NCBI RefSeq assembly: GCF_003837865.1
Contig: NZ_RQIS01000022.1
Span: 30,795 to 94,794, forward strand
Origin: Paraburkholderia dinghuensis
Lineage (GTDB): Bacteria > Pseudomonadota > Gammaproteobacteria > Burkholderiales > Burkholderiaceae
DNA: 64,000 bases
Reading direction: 5' to 3'
Shown here: in pieces, positions 25,913 to 34,778 of the stretch
How the letters are laid out: the number at the start of each line of letters is the position of its first letter
Position numbering within the stretch: position 1 is the stretch's first letter
Program-made: the position numbers and the translations under genes
The notes under the pieces: model-generated
The model's database searches: none
Told to the model about the DNA's origin: nothing
The model's input: only the letters and a program-made list of their open reading frames with translations

Positions 25913-27921
25913 ACCAGCGCATTGCCCCCGCTGCGAACGAAAACCACCCAGCCGCGGCACACGGGCCCACCGTGCGCCTCACGGCCGCACAGGCCCTGGT
26001 GCGCTACCTCGCGGCGCAACGCGTCACCTGCGAGGACGGTTCGGGCCGCACCGAACCGCTCTTCGGCGGTGTTTTCGCGATCTTCGGCCACGGCAACGTC
26101 GCCGGGCTCGGCGAGGCGCTCTACCACTGGCGTCACGAATTGCCCACGCTGCGTGCACACAATGAACAGGCGATGGCTCACAGCGCGATCGCTTTTGCGA
26201 AGGCGCATTTGCGCCGCCGCATGATGGCCGTGACGACGTCGATCGGTCCCGGCGCGACGAACCTCGTCACGGCCGCGGCGCTCGCACACGTGAACCGCCT
26301 GCCGCTCTTGCTCCTGCCGGGCGACATCTTCGTTTCGCGCGAACCCGATCCGGTGCTGCAGCAGGTCGAGGACATGCACGACGGCGGCGTCTCGGCCAAC
26401 GACGCGCTCAAACCGGTGTCGCGCTACTTCGACCGCATCGTCCATCCCGCGCAGCTCCTCACGGCGCTGCCGCGCGCGCTGCGCGTCCTGACCGACGCCG
26501 CACAGTGCGGCCCCGTCACGCTCGCGCTGCCGCAGGACGTGCAGGCCACGGCGTGGGACTACCCCGCCAGCTTCTTCACGCCGCGCCTCGTGAACTTTCA
26601 CGCGGCCGCGCCCGTGCAGGTCGAAATCGACGCCGCGCTCGTGCCGATCTTCCGCGCGAAACGACCGCTCATCATCGCAGGCGGCGGCGTGCTGTATTCC
26701 CGCGCGTCGGAAGCGCTCCAGGCACTGGCCGCCGCACGCGGCATTCCGGTCGCCGAAACGCAGGCCGGCAAGGGCTCGCTCGCATGGGACGATCCGCTTA
26801 ACGTAGGTGCGATCGGCGTGACAGGCTCCCCCGCCGCCAACGCGCTCGCCGCCGACGCCGACTGCATTCTCGCGATCGGCACGCGGCTGCAGGACTTCAC
26901 GACAGGTTCGAATTCGCTGTTCCGGCACGCGCACGTGATCGGCGTGAACACCAACGGCTTCGACGCGATCAAGCACGATGGCCTGGCCGTCGAGGCCGAC
27001 GCCCGTCTCACGCTCGCCGCGCTCGGCGGCGAGCTTGGCAACTGGCGCGCGGACGCGAACTGGACCGCACGCGCGCTGCAACTCGCGAGCGCCTGGCGCG
27101 AGAGCGTCGAGCATTTGACGCACGCACCACAGGACCGCAACTGCCTGCCCTACGACGCCGATGTGATCGGCGCGGTGCAACGTTCGTCGAGCCGCTCGCC
27201 GACCGACGACATCGTCGTTTGCGCCGCGGGCACGCTGCCTGCGGAGTTGCACAAGCTCTGGCGTGCGGGACGACCGGGCGCCTATCACGTCGAATACGGC
27301 TACTCGTGCATGGGCTACGAAATCGCGGGCGGGCTGGGTGCGAAACTTGCGCGGCCCGATCGCGAAGTCATCGTGATGGTGGGTGACGGCAGCTATCTGA
27401 TGATGAACAGCGAAATCGCGACTTCCGTGATGCTTGGCGCGAAGCTCATCATCGTCGTGCTCGACAACCGCGGCTACGGGTGCATCAACCGCCTTCAGCA
27501 GGCGTGCGGCGGCGCGCCGTTCAACAACCTCTTCGACGACTGCGCACAAGGCCCGCTCGGCGCGCCACGCATCGACTTCGCGTCGCACGCGCGGTCCCTC
27601 GGCGCGCAGGCCGAGCACGTCGGCAACATCGCTGAACTCGAAATCGCGATGCAGCGCGCGCGCGCCTCGATGCGCACCTACCTCATCAGCATCGACACCG
27701 ATCCGGCGCGCACGACCGAGGACGGCGGCTGGTGGTGGGAAGTCGCGGTGCCCGAGGTCTCGTCGCGCGCTACGGTGCGTGTGGCGCGCGAGCGCTACGA
27801 CGAGGCGCTCGCCGCGCGCGGGGGCCGCGAGCCTGGGCGTGGCGCTCACGAAGCCGCGCATGCAGAGGACAACGCCGCCGACGAGACGCAAGACGATCCT
27901 GGCAATGAGGAGCCGACATGA
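25909..27921 (+). CDS. iolD: 3D-(3,5/4)-trihydroxycyclohexane-1,2-dione hydrolase
   Basis: A 670-residue thiamine-diphosphate enzyme that opens the ring of the inositol intermediate to 5-deoxy-glucuronate. The N-terminal pyrimidine-binding part includes HNEQAMAHSAIAFAKA and the C-terminal part has the ThDP motif GDGSYLMM followed by DNRGYGCINR. The ATG overlaps the iolC stop (ATGA) and its own stop overlaps the iolE start, giving translational coupling across three genes. The last 45 residues are charged and Ala/Glu-rich and look like a tail outside the fold. Confidence 0.95.
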   Translation: MNQRIAPAANENHPAAAHGPTVRLTAAQALVRYLAAQRVTCEDGSGRTEPLFGGVFAIFGHGNVAGLGEALYHWRHELPTLRAHNEQAMAHSAIAFAKAHLRRRMMAVTTSIGPGATNLVTAAALAHVNRLPLLLLPGDIFVSREPDPVLQQVEDMHDGGVSANDALKPVSRYFDRIVHPAQLLTALPRALRVLTDAAQCGPVTLALPQDVQATAWDYPASFFTPRLVNFHAAAPVQVEIDAALVPIFRAKRPLIIAGGGVLYSRASEALQALAAARGIPVAETQAGKGSLAWDDPLNVGAIGVTGSPAANALAADADCILAIGTRLQDFTTGSNSLFRHAHVIGVNTNGFDAIKHDGLAVEADARLTLAALGGELGNWRADANWTARALQLASAWRESVEHLTHAPQDRNCLPYDADVIGAVQRSSSRSPTDDIVVCAAGTLPAELHKLWRAGRPGAYHVEYGYSCMGYEIAGGLGAKLARPDREVIVMVGDGSYLMMNSEIATSVMLGAKLIIVVLDNRGYGCINRLQQACGGAPFNNLFDDCAQGPLGAPRIDFASHARSLGAQAEHVGNIAELEIAMQRARASMRTYLISIDTDPARTTEDGGWWWEVAVPEVSSRATVRVARERYDEALAARGGREPGRGAHEAAHAEDNAADETQDDPGNEEPT

Positions 27922-28841
27922 GCGCATTTGAAGTACGCATCGGCATCAATCCGCTTTCGTGGATGAACGACGACCTGCCGTCGCTCGGCGGCGAAACACC
28001 GCTGGCCCTTGCCCTCACCGAAGGCCGCGAGATCGGTTACGAGGGGTTCGAACTCGGCAACAAGTTTCCGCGCGAGCCCGAGGCGCTCAAGGCGCTGCTC
28101 GCGCAATACGGGCTCGCGCTCGTGTCGGGCTGGTACTCGGGGATGCTCGCGCGGCGAAGCGTCGAAGAGGAAATCGCCGCTGTGGACAAGCATCTCGACC
28201 TGCTCGCGCGGAACGGCGCAACGGTGATGGTCTACGGCGAAGTCGCCGATTCGATCCAGGGCGCGCCGCGTCCGCTTTATCAGCGGCCACGCTTTTTCAC
28301 CGACGCGCAGTGGGACGCCTACGCCGCACGCGTCGACGCATTCGCGCGGTATACGCTCTCGCGCGGCGTGCGCCTCGCGTATCACCATCACATGGGTGCC
28401 TACGTCGAAACGAGTGCCGACGTGGACATGCTCATGGCACGCACGAGCGACGCCGTGGGTCTTCTGTTCGACACGGGCCACATCACGTTCGCGGGCGGCG
28501 ATCCCGTGGCGGTTCTCGACAGGCACATCGCACGCGTGTGTCACGTGCATTGCAAGGACGTGCGCCCTGCAGTCGTCAAGCTCGCGCGCAACCGCAACTG
28601 GAGCTTTCTCGACGCGGTGCTCGCGGGCGCGTTTACGGTGCCCGGCGACGGGGCGGTGAATTTCCCGGCCATCGTCGGTCGCCTGAAACGCCACGGCTAT
28701 CGCGGCTGGTTCGTCGTCGAAGCCGAACAGGATCCGGTCGTCGCGCCGTCGTATGCCTATGCGCAGAAGGGCTTTCGCACGCTGCGCGCGCTCGTTGACG
28801 CGCCGATCGACGCTACGAAGCTTTGCATGGAGCCTGAGTAA
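27918..28841 (+). CDS. iolE: myo-Inosose-2 dehydratase
   Basis: A 307-residue TIM-barrel enzyme (xylose-isomerase-like) that dehydrates 2-keto-myo-inositol. It shows the IolE motifs GINPLSWMNDDLP, LAYHHHMGAYVET (metal/substrate site), LFDTGHITFAGGDP and WFVVEAEQDP. It is coupled to iolD by ATGA. Its last six codons and stop (LCMEPE, TAA) lie inside a copy of the 50-bp repeat at 28820-28868, so the present C-terminus was set by the repeat. Confidence 0.95.
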   Translation: MSAFEVRIGINPLSWMNDDLPSLGGETPLALALTEGREIGYEGFELGNKFPREPEALKALLAQYGLALVSGWYSGMLARRSVEEEIAAVDKHLDLLARNGATVMVYGEVADSIQGAPRPLYQRPRFFTDAQWDAYAARVDAFARYTLSRGVRLAYHHHMGAYVETSADVDMLMARTSDAVGLLFDTGHITFAGGDPVAVLDRHIARVCHVHCKDVRPAVVKLARNRNWSFLDAVLAGAFTVPGDGAVNFPAIVGRLKRHGYRGWFVVEAEQDPVVAPSYAYAQKGFRTLRALVDAPIDATKLCMEPE

Positions 28842-28868
28842 GTGCTAAAGCACTAACTCAGGCCGACA
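28820..28868. repeat. Fourth copy of the palindromic repeat, spanning the iolE stop
   Basis: The sequence GCTTTGCATGGAGCC, CTGAGTAAGTGCT-AA-AGCACTAACTCAG and GCCGACA matches the tandem copies at 21534-21683. The outer stem bases co-vary (CTGAGT/ACTCAG here, CCGAGT/ACTCGG there), so the hairpin itself is conserved. It occupies most of the 36-base iolE-iolB gap and the end of iolE. Confidence 0.9.
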
Positions 28869-28877
28869 GGAGGCAGC

Positions 28878-29681
28878 ATGACTCTACTCGTGAAAGCCGC
28901 GCGCGAAGGCCAGACGATCGCGCGCGTCACACCCTTGACGGCCGGCTGGCACTATGTCGGCTTTGCCGCATACCGGCTGTCCGAAGCCGACGTTGTCTAC
29001 GTGTACGACAAGGAGCGCGAGAGCTGCATCGTCGTGCTCACGGGCGCTGTGGATGTCGAAGCGGACGGCGAGCGCTGGTCGAGTCTCGGCTCGCGCGACA
29101 GCGTGTTCGAAGACGCCGCGCCGTTCGCGGTGTACGTGCCGCCCGGCGTCAAGGCCACGGTGCGGGCCGCTCGCGACGCCGAAGTGGGCGTCGCGAGCGC
29201 ACCCGCGAAGGGCACGCTCCCGGTGCGCCTGATCGAGCCCGCGCAGATGAAGCGTTCGACGCGCGGCAAGAACCAGAATACGCGCTACGTCTGCGATATC
29301 CTGCCCGAGACGGCGCCTGCGGAATCGCTGCTCGTCGTGGAAGTGCGCACGCCCTCGGGACATTCGTCGAGCTATCCGCCGCACAAGCACGACGCCGACC
29401 GCCTTCCACACGAAAGTGTGCTCGAAGAAACGTACTATCACCGCCTGAGTCCGCCGCAAGGCTTCGCGTTCCAGCGCGTCTACACCGATGCGCGCGACCT
29501 CGACGAAACGATGGCCGTCGAGGATCACGACATCGTGATGGTGCCGCGCGGCTACCATCCCGTCGTCGTGCCGTACGGCTACGACTCGTACTACCTGAAC
29601 GTGATGGCCGGGCCGCGCCGCGAGTGGCACTTCTACAACGACCCCGCGCATGAGTGGATCATCGAGCGCGATGCGAAGTAA
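28878..29681 (+). CDS. iolB: 5-Deoxy-glucuronate isomerase
   Basis: A 267-residue cupin-fold isomerase that converts 5-deoxy-glucuronate to 5-dehydro-2-deoxygluconate, the substrate of IolC. It contains the family stretches HSSSYPPHKHD and ESVLEETYYHRL with metal-binding His/Glu, and ends with YYLNVMAGPRREW. The ATG follows AGGAGGCAGC from the end of the repeat element. It is the last gene of the arm. iolA is not in the window. Confidence 0.95.
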   Translation: MTLLVKAAREGQTIARVTPLTAGWHYVGFAAYRLSEADVVYVYDKERESCIVVLTGAVDVEADGERWSSLGSRDSVFEDAAPFAVYVPPGVKATVRAARDAEVGVASAPAKGTLPVRLIEPAQMKRSTRGKNQNTRYVCDILPETAPAESLLVVEVRTPSGHSSSYPPHKHDADRLPHESVLEETYYHRLSPPQGFAFQRVYTDARDLDETMAVEDHDIVMVPRGYHPVVVPYGYDSYYLNVMAGPRREWHFYNDPAHEWIIERDAK

Positions 29682-29715
29682 CCGCCCGAAGTGACCATTA
29701 ATACGCTCAAAGCAG

Positions 29716-29744
29716 AAGCGCCGCCCGAGGGCGGCGCTTTCTTC
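29716..29744 (+). terminator. Terminator after iolB
   Basis: AAGCGCCGCC pairs with GGCGGCGCTT around a CGAG loop, followed by TTCTTCG. The stem is strong and the T-tract is short. Confidence 0.8.
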
Positions 29745-29778
29745 GTCACGATTCGTCACAAACGGGCGCGCGCGACGC

Positions 29779-31437
29779 TCACGCGAGCCTGAACGTCCCG
29801 ACAAGCCGCTTGAGCGTCTTCGCCTGATCGTCGAGCGACTGCGCCGCCGCGGTCGCCTCTTCGACGAGCGCCGCGTTCTGCTGCGTGCCGGCATCCATCT
29901 GCGTCACGGCGCGGGAGATCTCCTCGATGCCCGCGCGCTGCTCGTGCGACGCCGCCGAAATCTCGCCGATGATGTCGTTCACGCGCTGCACCGCCTTCAC
30001 GACTTCGCCCATCGTGTGGCCCGCGTCCTGCGCGAGCGTCGAGCCGTTGGCCACGCGCGTCACCGAGTCGGTGATCAACGCCTTGATCTCCTTGGCCGCC
30101 GCCGCGCTGCGCTGGGCGAGGTTGCGCACCTCCGCGGCCACGACCGAGAAGCCGCGCCCGTCCTCACCCGCGCGCGCCGCCTCGACGGCCGCATTGAGCG
30201 CGAGAATGTTGGTCTGGAACGCAATGCCCTCGATCACGCCGATGATGTCCGCGATGCTCTTGGCGCTGTCGTTGATCTCGTTCATCGTCGCGACCACGCG
30301 GCCCACCACGTTGCCGCCCTGCTCCGCGATCTCGGAAGCGTTGCCCGCGAGCGTGCTCGCCTGCGCCGCGTTTTCGGCGTTCAGACGCACGGTCGAGGTG
30401 AGCTGCTCCATGCTGCTTGCCGTGCGCTCGAGCGCGACCGCCTGCTGCTCGGTGCGATGCGAAAGGTCGAGATTGCCGGTCGAAATCTGGCCCGACGCCG
30501 CCGCGATGGCCTCGGCACTCGCGGCAATTTCGGAGACGGTCGTGGCAAGGCCGCTCTGCATGTCGCGCAGCGCGCCGAGCATGCTGGCCGCGTCGCGCGC
30601 ATCGACCTTGACGGGCTGCGCGAGGTCGCCGACTGCAATGCGGCTCGCGATCTCCCTCGCCTGCGCGGGCTCGCCGCCCAACTGCCGCGAAATACGTCGC
30701 ACGCCCCACTCGCCCATGACGAACGCGAGCACGAAAAGCGCGACCGCCGCGCCCGCGATCATCACGAACGACGACTTGAAGATGAACGCAGATTTGTCGA
30801 TGGTGGCTCTCGCGGCGGTGCCGCGCTGCTCGACGAGCTGGTCGACGAGCTTCTCCAGCTTCTCCGTTTCGACGAGCAGCGACACGTCCTGCGTGCCGAC
30901 CTGCCAGTTCATCTGCGAGAGATCGAGCGGCTGTGCCTTCACGAGCGTTACGAAATCGCGCAGATGGCCGCTCCACGTCGACGCCGCAGCCGCGAACTTC
31001 TTCTGCAGGTCGAGTGCATCGCCGCCGGACTGCGCCGAGTATTGCTCCAGTGTGGCCATCTCGCGCGTGAGCCCGGCGAGGTCGCTCTCGACGCCGGCGC
31101 CGAGTTCGTCACGCTCCTTCGCGGTCGTGGCGGTGAGCAGCATCTTCTGCGCGCGGCTCGCACGCAGTACGTGGCCGCGAGCTTCCTCGGCGGCCCGGCT
31201 CGCCACATAACCCTGTTCGTAGATCGATTGCGTCGAGTCGTTGAGCCGGCTGATCTGCGCGAGCGAGAACACGCCCATGGCGAGTGTGCCGATCAGCAAC
31301 GCGATGAACGCGATGCGCAACGTCGCCTTCACCGTGAGCGGTCTGCCGGCGCGAATGTTCGTGGCGGACTGGCTGGTGATCCCGGCGCCCAGCGGTACGA
31401 CCCCTGCGTGCTGGCTGGCTTGCGATACGGCTTTCAT
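29779..31437 (-). CDS. Methyl-accepting chemotaxis protein
   Basis: A 552-residue chemoreceptor. A short N-terminal stretch is followed by the first membrane helix (about residues 40-62), a four-helix-bundle periplasmic sensor (about 63-225), a second helix (about 232-252), a HAMP domain (GGEPAQAREIASRIAVGDL) and a signalling domain whose hairpin tip is IIGVIEGIAFQTNILALNAA. It has no CheR pentapeptide at the C-terminus. I start it at ATG 31437, preceded by AAGGA about 12 bases away. It lies beside the inositol cluster on the opposite strand, but nothing shows that inositol is its ligand. Confidence 0.93.
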   Translation of the reverse strand: MKAVSQASQHAGVVPLGAGITSQSATNIRAGRPLTVKATLRIAFIALLIGTLAMGVFSLAQISRLNDSTQSIYEQGYVASRAAEEARGHVLRASRAQKMLLTATTAKERDELGAGVESDLAGLTREMATLEQYSAQSGGDALDLQKKFAAAASTWSGHLRDFVTLVKAQPLDLSQMNWQVGTQDVSLLVETEKLEKLVDQLVEQRGTAARATIDKSAFIFKSSFVMIAGAAVALFVLAFVMGEWGVRRISRQLGGEPAQAREIASRIAVGDLAQPVKVDARDAASMLGALRDMQSGLATTVSEIAASAEAIAAASGQISTGNLDLSHRTEQQAVALERTASSMEQLTSTVRLNAENAAQASTLAGNASEIAEQGGNVVGRVVATMNEINDSAKSIADIIGVIEGIAFQTNILALNAAVEAARAGEDGRGFSVVAAEVRNLAQRSAAAAKEIKALITDSVTRVANGSTLAQDAGHTMGEVVKAVQRVNDIIGEISAASHEQRAGIEEISRAVTQMDAGTQQNAALVEEATAAAQSLDDQAKTLKRLVGTFRLA

Positions 31438-31703
31438 GTATTGACAGTTTCCTTCTTGTTGTAGAGGGCCCGGACGAATCGATCCGATCCGCTTCAGCCC
31501 GGCCTGCGGTGCGCCGGCGCGCTGTGAATGCTTTCTCGCGCGCCGCTCCTCCGCAATCCGGCCCCGTGGCGCCGCGCCTCGTGGGCGGGGGCTCTGGCGG
31601 GTTATACCCGGCCAAAATGACGGAACCAATAAGCCTTCCGGAGGTGTTGCGCGCACGCCGCAGCCCGCGCACGGCCATCGGTGCCCGATTCACACCCAAC
31701 GCA

Positions 31704-31740
31704 TGTCCGATTCTCGACAAAAAATGTCCGAACCGTTCGG
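31704..31740. promoter_or_regulatory. Possible operator upstream of the MFS gene
   Basis: TGTCCGA occurs at 31704 and again at 31725, exactly 21 bases apart (two helical turns). The second copy runs into CCGAA-CCG-TTCGG. This is the only patterned stretch I see in the 409-base gap between the divergent chemoreceptor and MFS genes. The factor is unknown. Confidence 0.35.
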
Positions 31741-31846
31741 TCGAGACACATTAAACTCCGCTCATAACTCTTATACATGTCCATGTGTGCCGTCGCCTGC
31801 GCCCTTCCAGCGTGGTGCCCGCACGCACTCTCCTGCGATCAACAAC

Positions 31847-33085
31847 ATGCAAACGAGCATCAAGAACGGCGCCGTCGCGGGCGCCACGGCCGGAACGTCC
31901 CCCGTTCCACCACGCACGGTCTATCCGGTCCTCGGCGCGATCAGCTTCTCCCACATGCTCAACGACATGATCCAGTCGTTGATCCTCGCGATCTACCCGA
32001 TGCTCAAGGACAACTTCGCACTGTCCTTCACGCAGATCGGTCTCATCACGCTGACTTACCAGATCACGGCGTCGCTGCTGCAACCGCTGATCGGCATGTA
32101 CACGGACAAGCGTCCGATGCCGTATTCGCTGCCCGTCGGCATGGGCTTCACGCTGTGCGGCCTGCTGCTGATGTCAGTGGCACCGAGCTTCGCCGTGCTG
32201 CTCTGCGCCGCTGCGCTCGTCGGCTGCGGCTCCTCGGTGTTCCATCCGGAGTCGTCGCGCGTGGCGCGCATGGCGTCGGGCGGTCGTCACGGGCTCGCGC
32301 AATCGCTCTTCCAGGTGGGCGGCAACGCAGGCACGTCGCTCGGGCCGCTGCTCGCCGCCGCGGTCATCATCCCGCACGGCCAGCGCAGCATCGCGTGGTT
32401 CTCGGCCGCCGCGCTCGTCGGGATCGTCGTGCTCTCGCAGATCGGCCGCTGGTACAAGGCGCATCCGAACATGAAGAAAAAGCGCGCCGAAGTTCCGCAC
32501 GTCGCCCTCTCGCGCGCCCGCGTCCAGACCGCGATCGTCATTCTCGTGCTGCTCGTGTTCTCGAAGTACTTCTATCTCGCGAGCATCAACAGCTACTTCA
32601 CGTTTTACCTGATGGACCGCTTCCACCTGCCCGTGCAGGCCGCGCAGATCCACCTGTTCATCTTTCTCGCGGCTGTCGCGGCCGGCACGATCATCGGCGG
32701 CCCTGTGGGCGACCGCATCGGCCGCAAGTATGTGATCTGGGGTTCGATTCTCGGCGTGGCGCCGTTCACGTTGCTCCTGCCTTACGCCAACCTGTTCTGG
32801 ACGAGCGTGCTTACGGTGATCATCGGCGTCGTGCTGGCGTCGGCCTTCTCGGCGATTCTCGTCTACGCCCAGGAACTCATTCCGGGCAAGGTCGGCATGA
32901 TCGCGGGCCTCTTCTTCGGCTTTGCGTTCGGGCTCGGCGGCATCGGCGCGGCCGTGCTCGGCCAGATCGCGGATGCCACGAGCATCGGCTTCGTCTACAA
33001 GGTCTGCTCGTTCCTGCCGCTCATTGGCGTGCTGACCGTGTTCCTGCCTGACATCGAGGGCAAACTCGCGAAGAAACGCGCCTGA
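31847..33085 (+). CDS. fsr: MFS efflux transporter, fosmidomycin-resistance (Fsr) type
   Basis: A 412-residue, 12-helix inner-membrane antiporter. The start AISFSHMLNDMIQSLILAIYP, the segment GSSVFHPESSRVARMASGGRHGLAQS and the motif GPVGDRIGRKYVIWGS are characteristic of the Fsr family. The ATG at 31847 is preferred because the upstream extension is Pro/Ser-rich and not membrane-like. It is a single-gene unit closed by a strong terminator. Its substrate may differ from fosmidomycin. Confidence 0.88.
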   Translation: MQTSIKNGAVAGATAGTSPVPPRTVYPVLGAISFSHMLNDMIQSLILAIYPMLKDNFALSFTQIGLITLTYQITASLLQPLIGMYTDKRPMPYSLPVGMGFTLCGLLLMSVAPSFAVLLCAAALVGCGSSVFHPESSRVARMASGGRHGLAQSLFQVGGNAGTSLGPLLAAAVIIPHGQRSIAWFSAAALVGIVVLSQIGRWYKAHPNMKKKRAEVPHVALSRARVQTAIVILVLLVFSKYFYLASINSYFTFYLMDRFHLPVQAAQIHLFIFLAAVAAGTIIGGPVGDRIGRKYVIWGSILGVAPFTLLLPYANLFWTSVLTVIIGVVLASAFSAILVYAQELIPGKVGMIAGLFFGFAFGLGGIGAAVLGQIADATSIGFVYKVCSFLPLIGVLTVFLPDIEGKLAKKRA

Positions 33086-33109
33086 TCTATCGCGCTTCCA
33101 GCGCAAACG

Positions 33110-33145
33110 ACGGCCGACGCCCCTGGGCGCCGGCCGTTTTGTTTT
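33110..33145 (+). terminator. Terminator after the Fsr-like gene
   Basis: ACGGCCGACGCC pairs with GGCGCCGGCCGT (one mismatch) around CCTG, followed by TTTGTTTT. The next 240 bases up to the DUF355 gene hold no other signal that I recognise. Confidence 0.9.
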
Positions 33146-33384
33146 GCGGGGTATGCGGTGTGCGGTGTACGGCTCGACTATCGTGCTGAAACCGTCGCCT
33201 GGATCGATACGCTGCGAGCGTCGCGCGAAGCTTGAGCGAGAGCCGGTTCGCGCGAATAATAGGCCAGACTGCGCGTCGCCCCCCAGCCCGGTGAGGCGGC
33301 GCGGGAAACGAAGGCGCGCGTGCCACGCGCCCGGAGCAGAACCGCAGCCACCGCCGGGCCACCATCTGCGCAAAGAGGTCCTCC

Positions 33385-33870
33385 ATGCAACTGTCCACGG
33401 TAGAGATCGTCAAGCCCGAGGCCGCCAACTTCATCCTCGGCCAGTCGCACTTCATCAAAACGGTCGAGGATCTGCACGAAGCCATTTACGGCACCGTGCC
33501 GGGCATCAAGTTCGGGCTCGCGTTCTGCGAGGCGTCGGGCAAGCGGCTCGTGCGCCGCTCCGGCACCGACGACACGCTCGTCGAACTCGCGACGGACAAC
33601 GCGCTACGCATCGGTGCGGGGCATAGCTTCATCGTGTTTCTCGGCGACGGTTTTTTCCCCGTGAACGTGCTGAACGCGATCAAGGCCGTGCCCGAGGTGT
33701 GCCGCGTGTTCTGCGCGACGGCGAATCCGACCCAGGTGCTCGTCGCGGAAACGGATCAGGGCCGCGGGATCGTCGGCGTGGTGGACGGCTTTCCGCCGCT
33801 CGGCATCGAGGCCGAAGAGGACGTCAAGTGGCGTCGCGACCTGCTGCGTGCGATCGGCTACAAGGCCTGA
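33385..33870 (+). CDS. Adenosine-specific kinase family protein (DUF355)
   Basis: A 161-residue protein of the Adenosine_kin/DUF355 family, best known from archaea and thermophiles. It has the family sequences EAANFILGQSHFIKTVEDL, GIKFGLAFCEASGKRLVR, GAGHSFIVFLGDGFFPVNVL and GIVGVVDGFPPLGIE. Structural work on relatives showed adenosine/AMP binding, and the enzymatic role is not settled. The stop is six bases from the Ap4A phosphorylase gene, so the two are cotranscribed and probably act on related adenine nucleotides. Confidence 0.88.
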   Translation: MQLSTVEIVKPEAANFILGQSHFIKTVEDLHEAIYGTVPGIKFGLAFCEASGKRLVRRSGTDDTLVELATDNALRIGAGHSFIVFLGDGFFPVNVLNAIKAVPEVCRVFCATANPTQVLVAETDQGRGIVGVVDGFPPLGIEAEEDVKWRRDLLRAIGYKA

Positions 33871-33876
33871 ACGGCG

Positions 33877-34752
33877 ATGCCGATCGTTGCCCCGGAACCC
33901 GCCCGGCTTCGCGCGGCCATCGCCGAGCACAGCAAGCATGCGCTGCAATGCGGCGCACTGCTCCCGATCGACACGACGCGAACGCTGATCGACGACAGCG
34001 GCGTGCGCTTCGTGGTGCGCGAAGTATCGAGTCTCGCGCGCAAGGACGCGGGCGCGCACACATCGCGTGCCGCCGATCCGTTCCTGCCGTATGACTCCGA
34101 TCTTTTCGTCGCCGATCTCTCCGGCACGCACGTTGCGCTCCTGAACAAGTACAACGTGATCGACCGTCATCTGCTGATCGTGACGCGTCGCTTCGAGCCG
34201 CAGGAAGCACTGATCGATCGCGCGGATTTCGAGGCGCTGTGCGTCGCGCTGCGCGCATTCGACGGGCTCGGCTTCTACAACGGCGGACCCGAGGCAGGCG
34301 CGAGTCAGGCACACAAACATCTGCAGGTGGTGCCTTTACCACTCGACGAAAGCACGCCGCACGTCCCGATCGAAGGACTGTTCGATGCGGTGAGTTTCGT
34401 TCACGGCATCGGGACCGTGCCGGGGCTGCCTTTCCGGCATGCTTTCGCCTGGCTCGATATGCTGGCCGAAGGCGCGGCGCAGAGCGCGACCGAGTGCTAT
34501 CGCGCACTCATTGACGCTGCAGGAATCGGTACGCGCGACGAGCAAGGCATCGCGAGTCAAGCCACGCCGTACAACCTGCTCGTCACGCGGCGCTGGATGC
34601 TCGCGCTCCCGCGCGCGATGGAGCGCGTAGAAGGAATTTCGGTCAACGCGCTCGGATTTGCCGGATCGTTCTTCGTACGCGACGCGGCGCAACGGCAAGC
34701 CCTCGTGCAACTTGGACCGATGGCGGCTCTGGCGCGCGTCGCGCTGCCATAA
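33877..34752 (+). CDS. ATP adenylyltransferase / Ap4A phosphorylase
   Basis: A 291-residue HIT-superfamily enzyme that cleaves diadenosine tetraphosphate with phosphate to ADP and ATP. The N-terminal segment DPFLPYDSDLFVADL, the glycine-rich GLGFYNGGPEAGASQ and the catalytic triad motif HKHLQVVPLPL mark it as an Apa1/Apa2-type phosphorylase. A C-terminal DUF4922-like part (YNLLVTRRWMLALPR) completes it. It follows the DUF355 gene by six bases. It converges with the ABC-transporter operon, with 26 bases between the stop codons and no obvious terminator. Confidence 0.9.
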   Translation: MPIVAPEPARLRAAIAEHSKHALQCGALLPIDTTRTLIDDSGVRFVVREVSSLARKDAGAHTSRAADPFLPYDSDLFVADLSGTHVALLNKYNVIDRHLLIVTRRFEPQEALIDRADFEALCVALRAFDGLGFYNGGPEAGASQAHKHLQVVPLPLDESTPHVPIEGLFDAVSFVHGIGTVPGLPFRHAFAWLDMLAEGAAQSATECYRALIDAAGIGTRDEQGIASQATPYNLLVTRRWMLALPRAMERVEGISVNALGFAGSFFVRDAAQRQALVQLGPMAALARVALP

Positions 34753-34778
34753 AAGCGCTTCCTGCCACCGCCGCAGCC

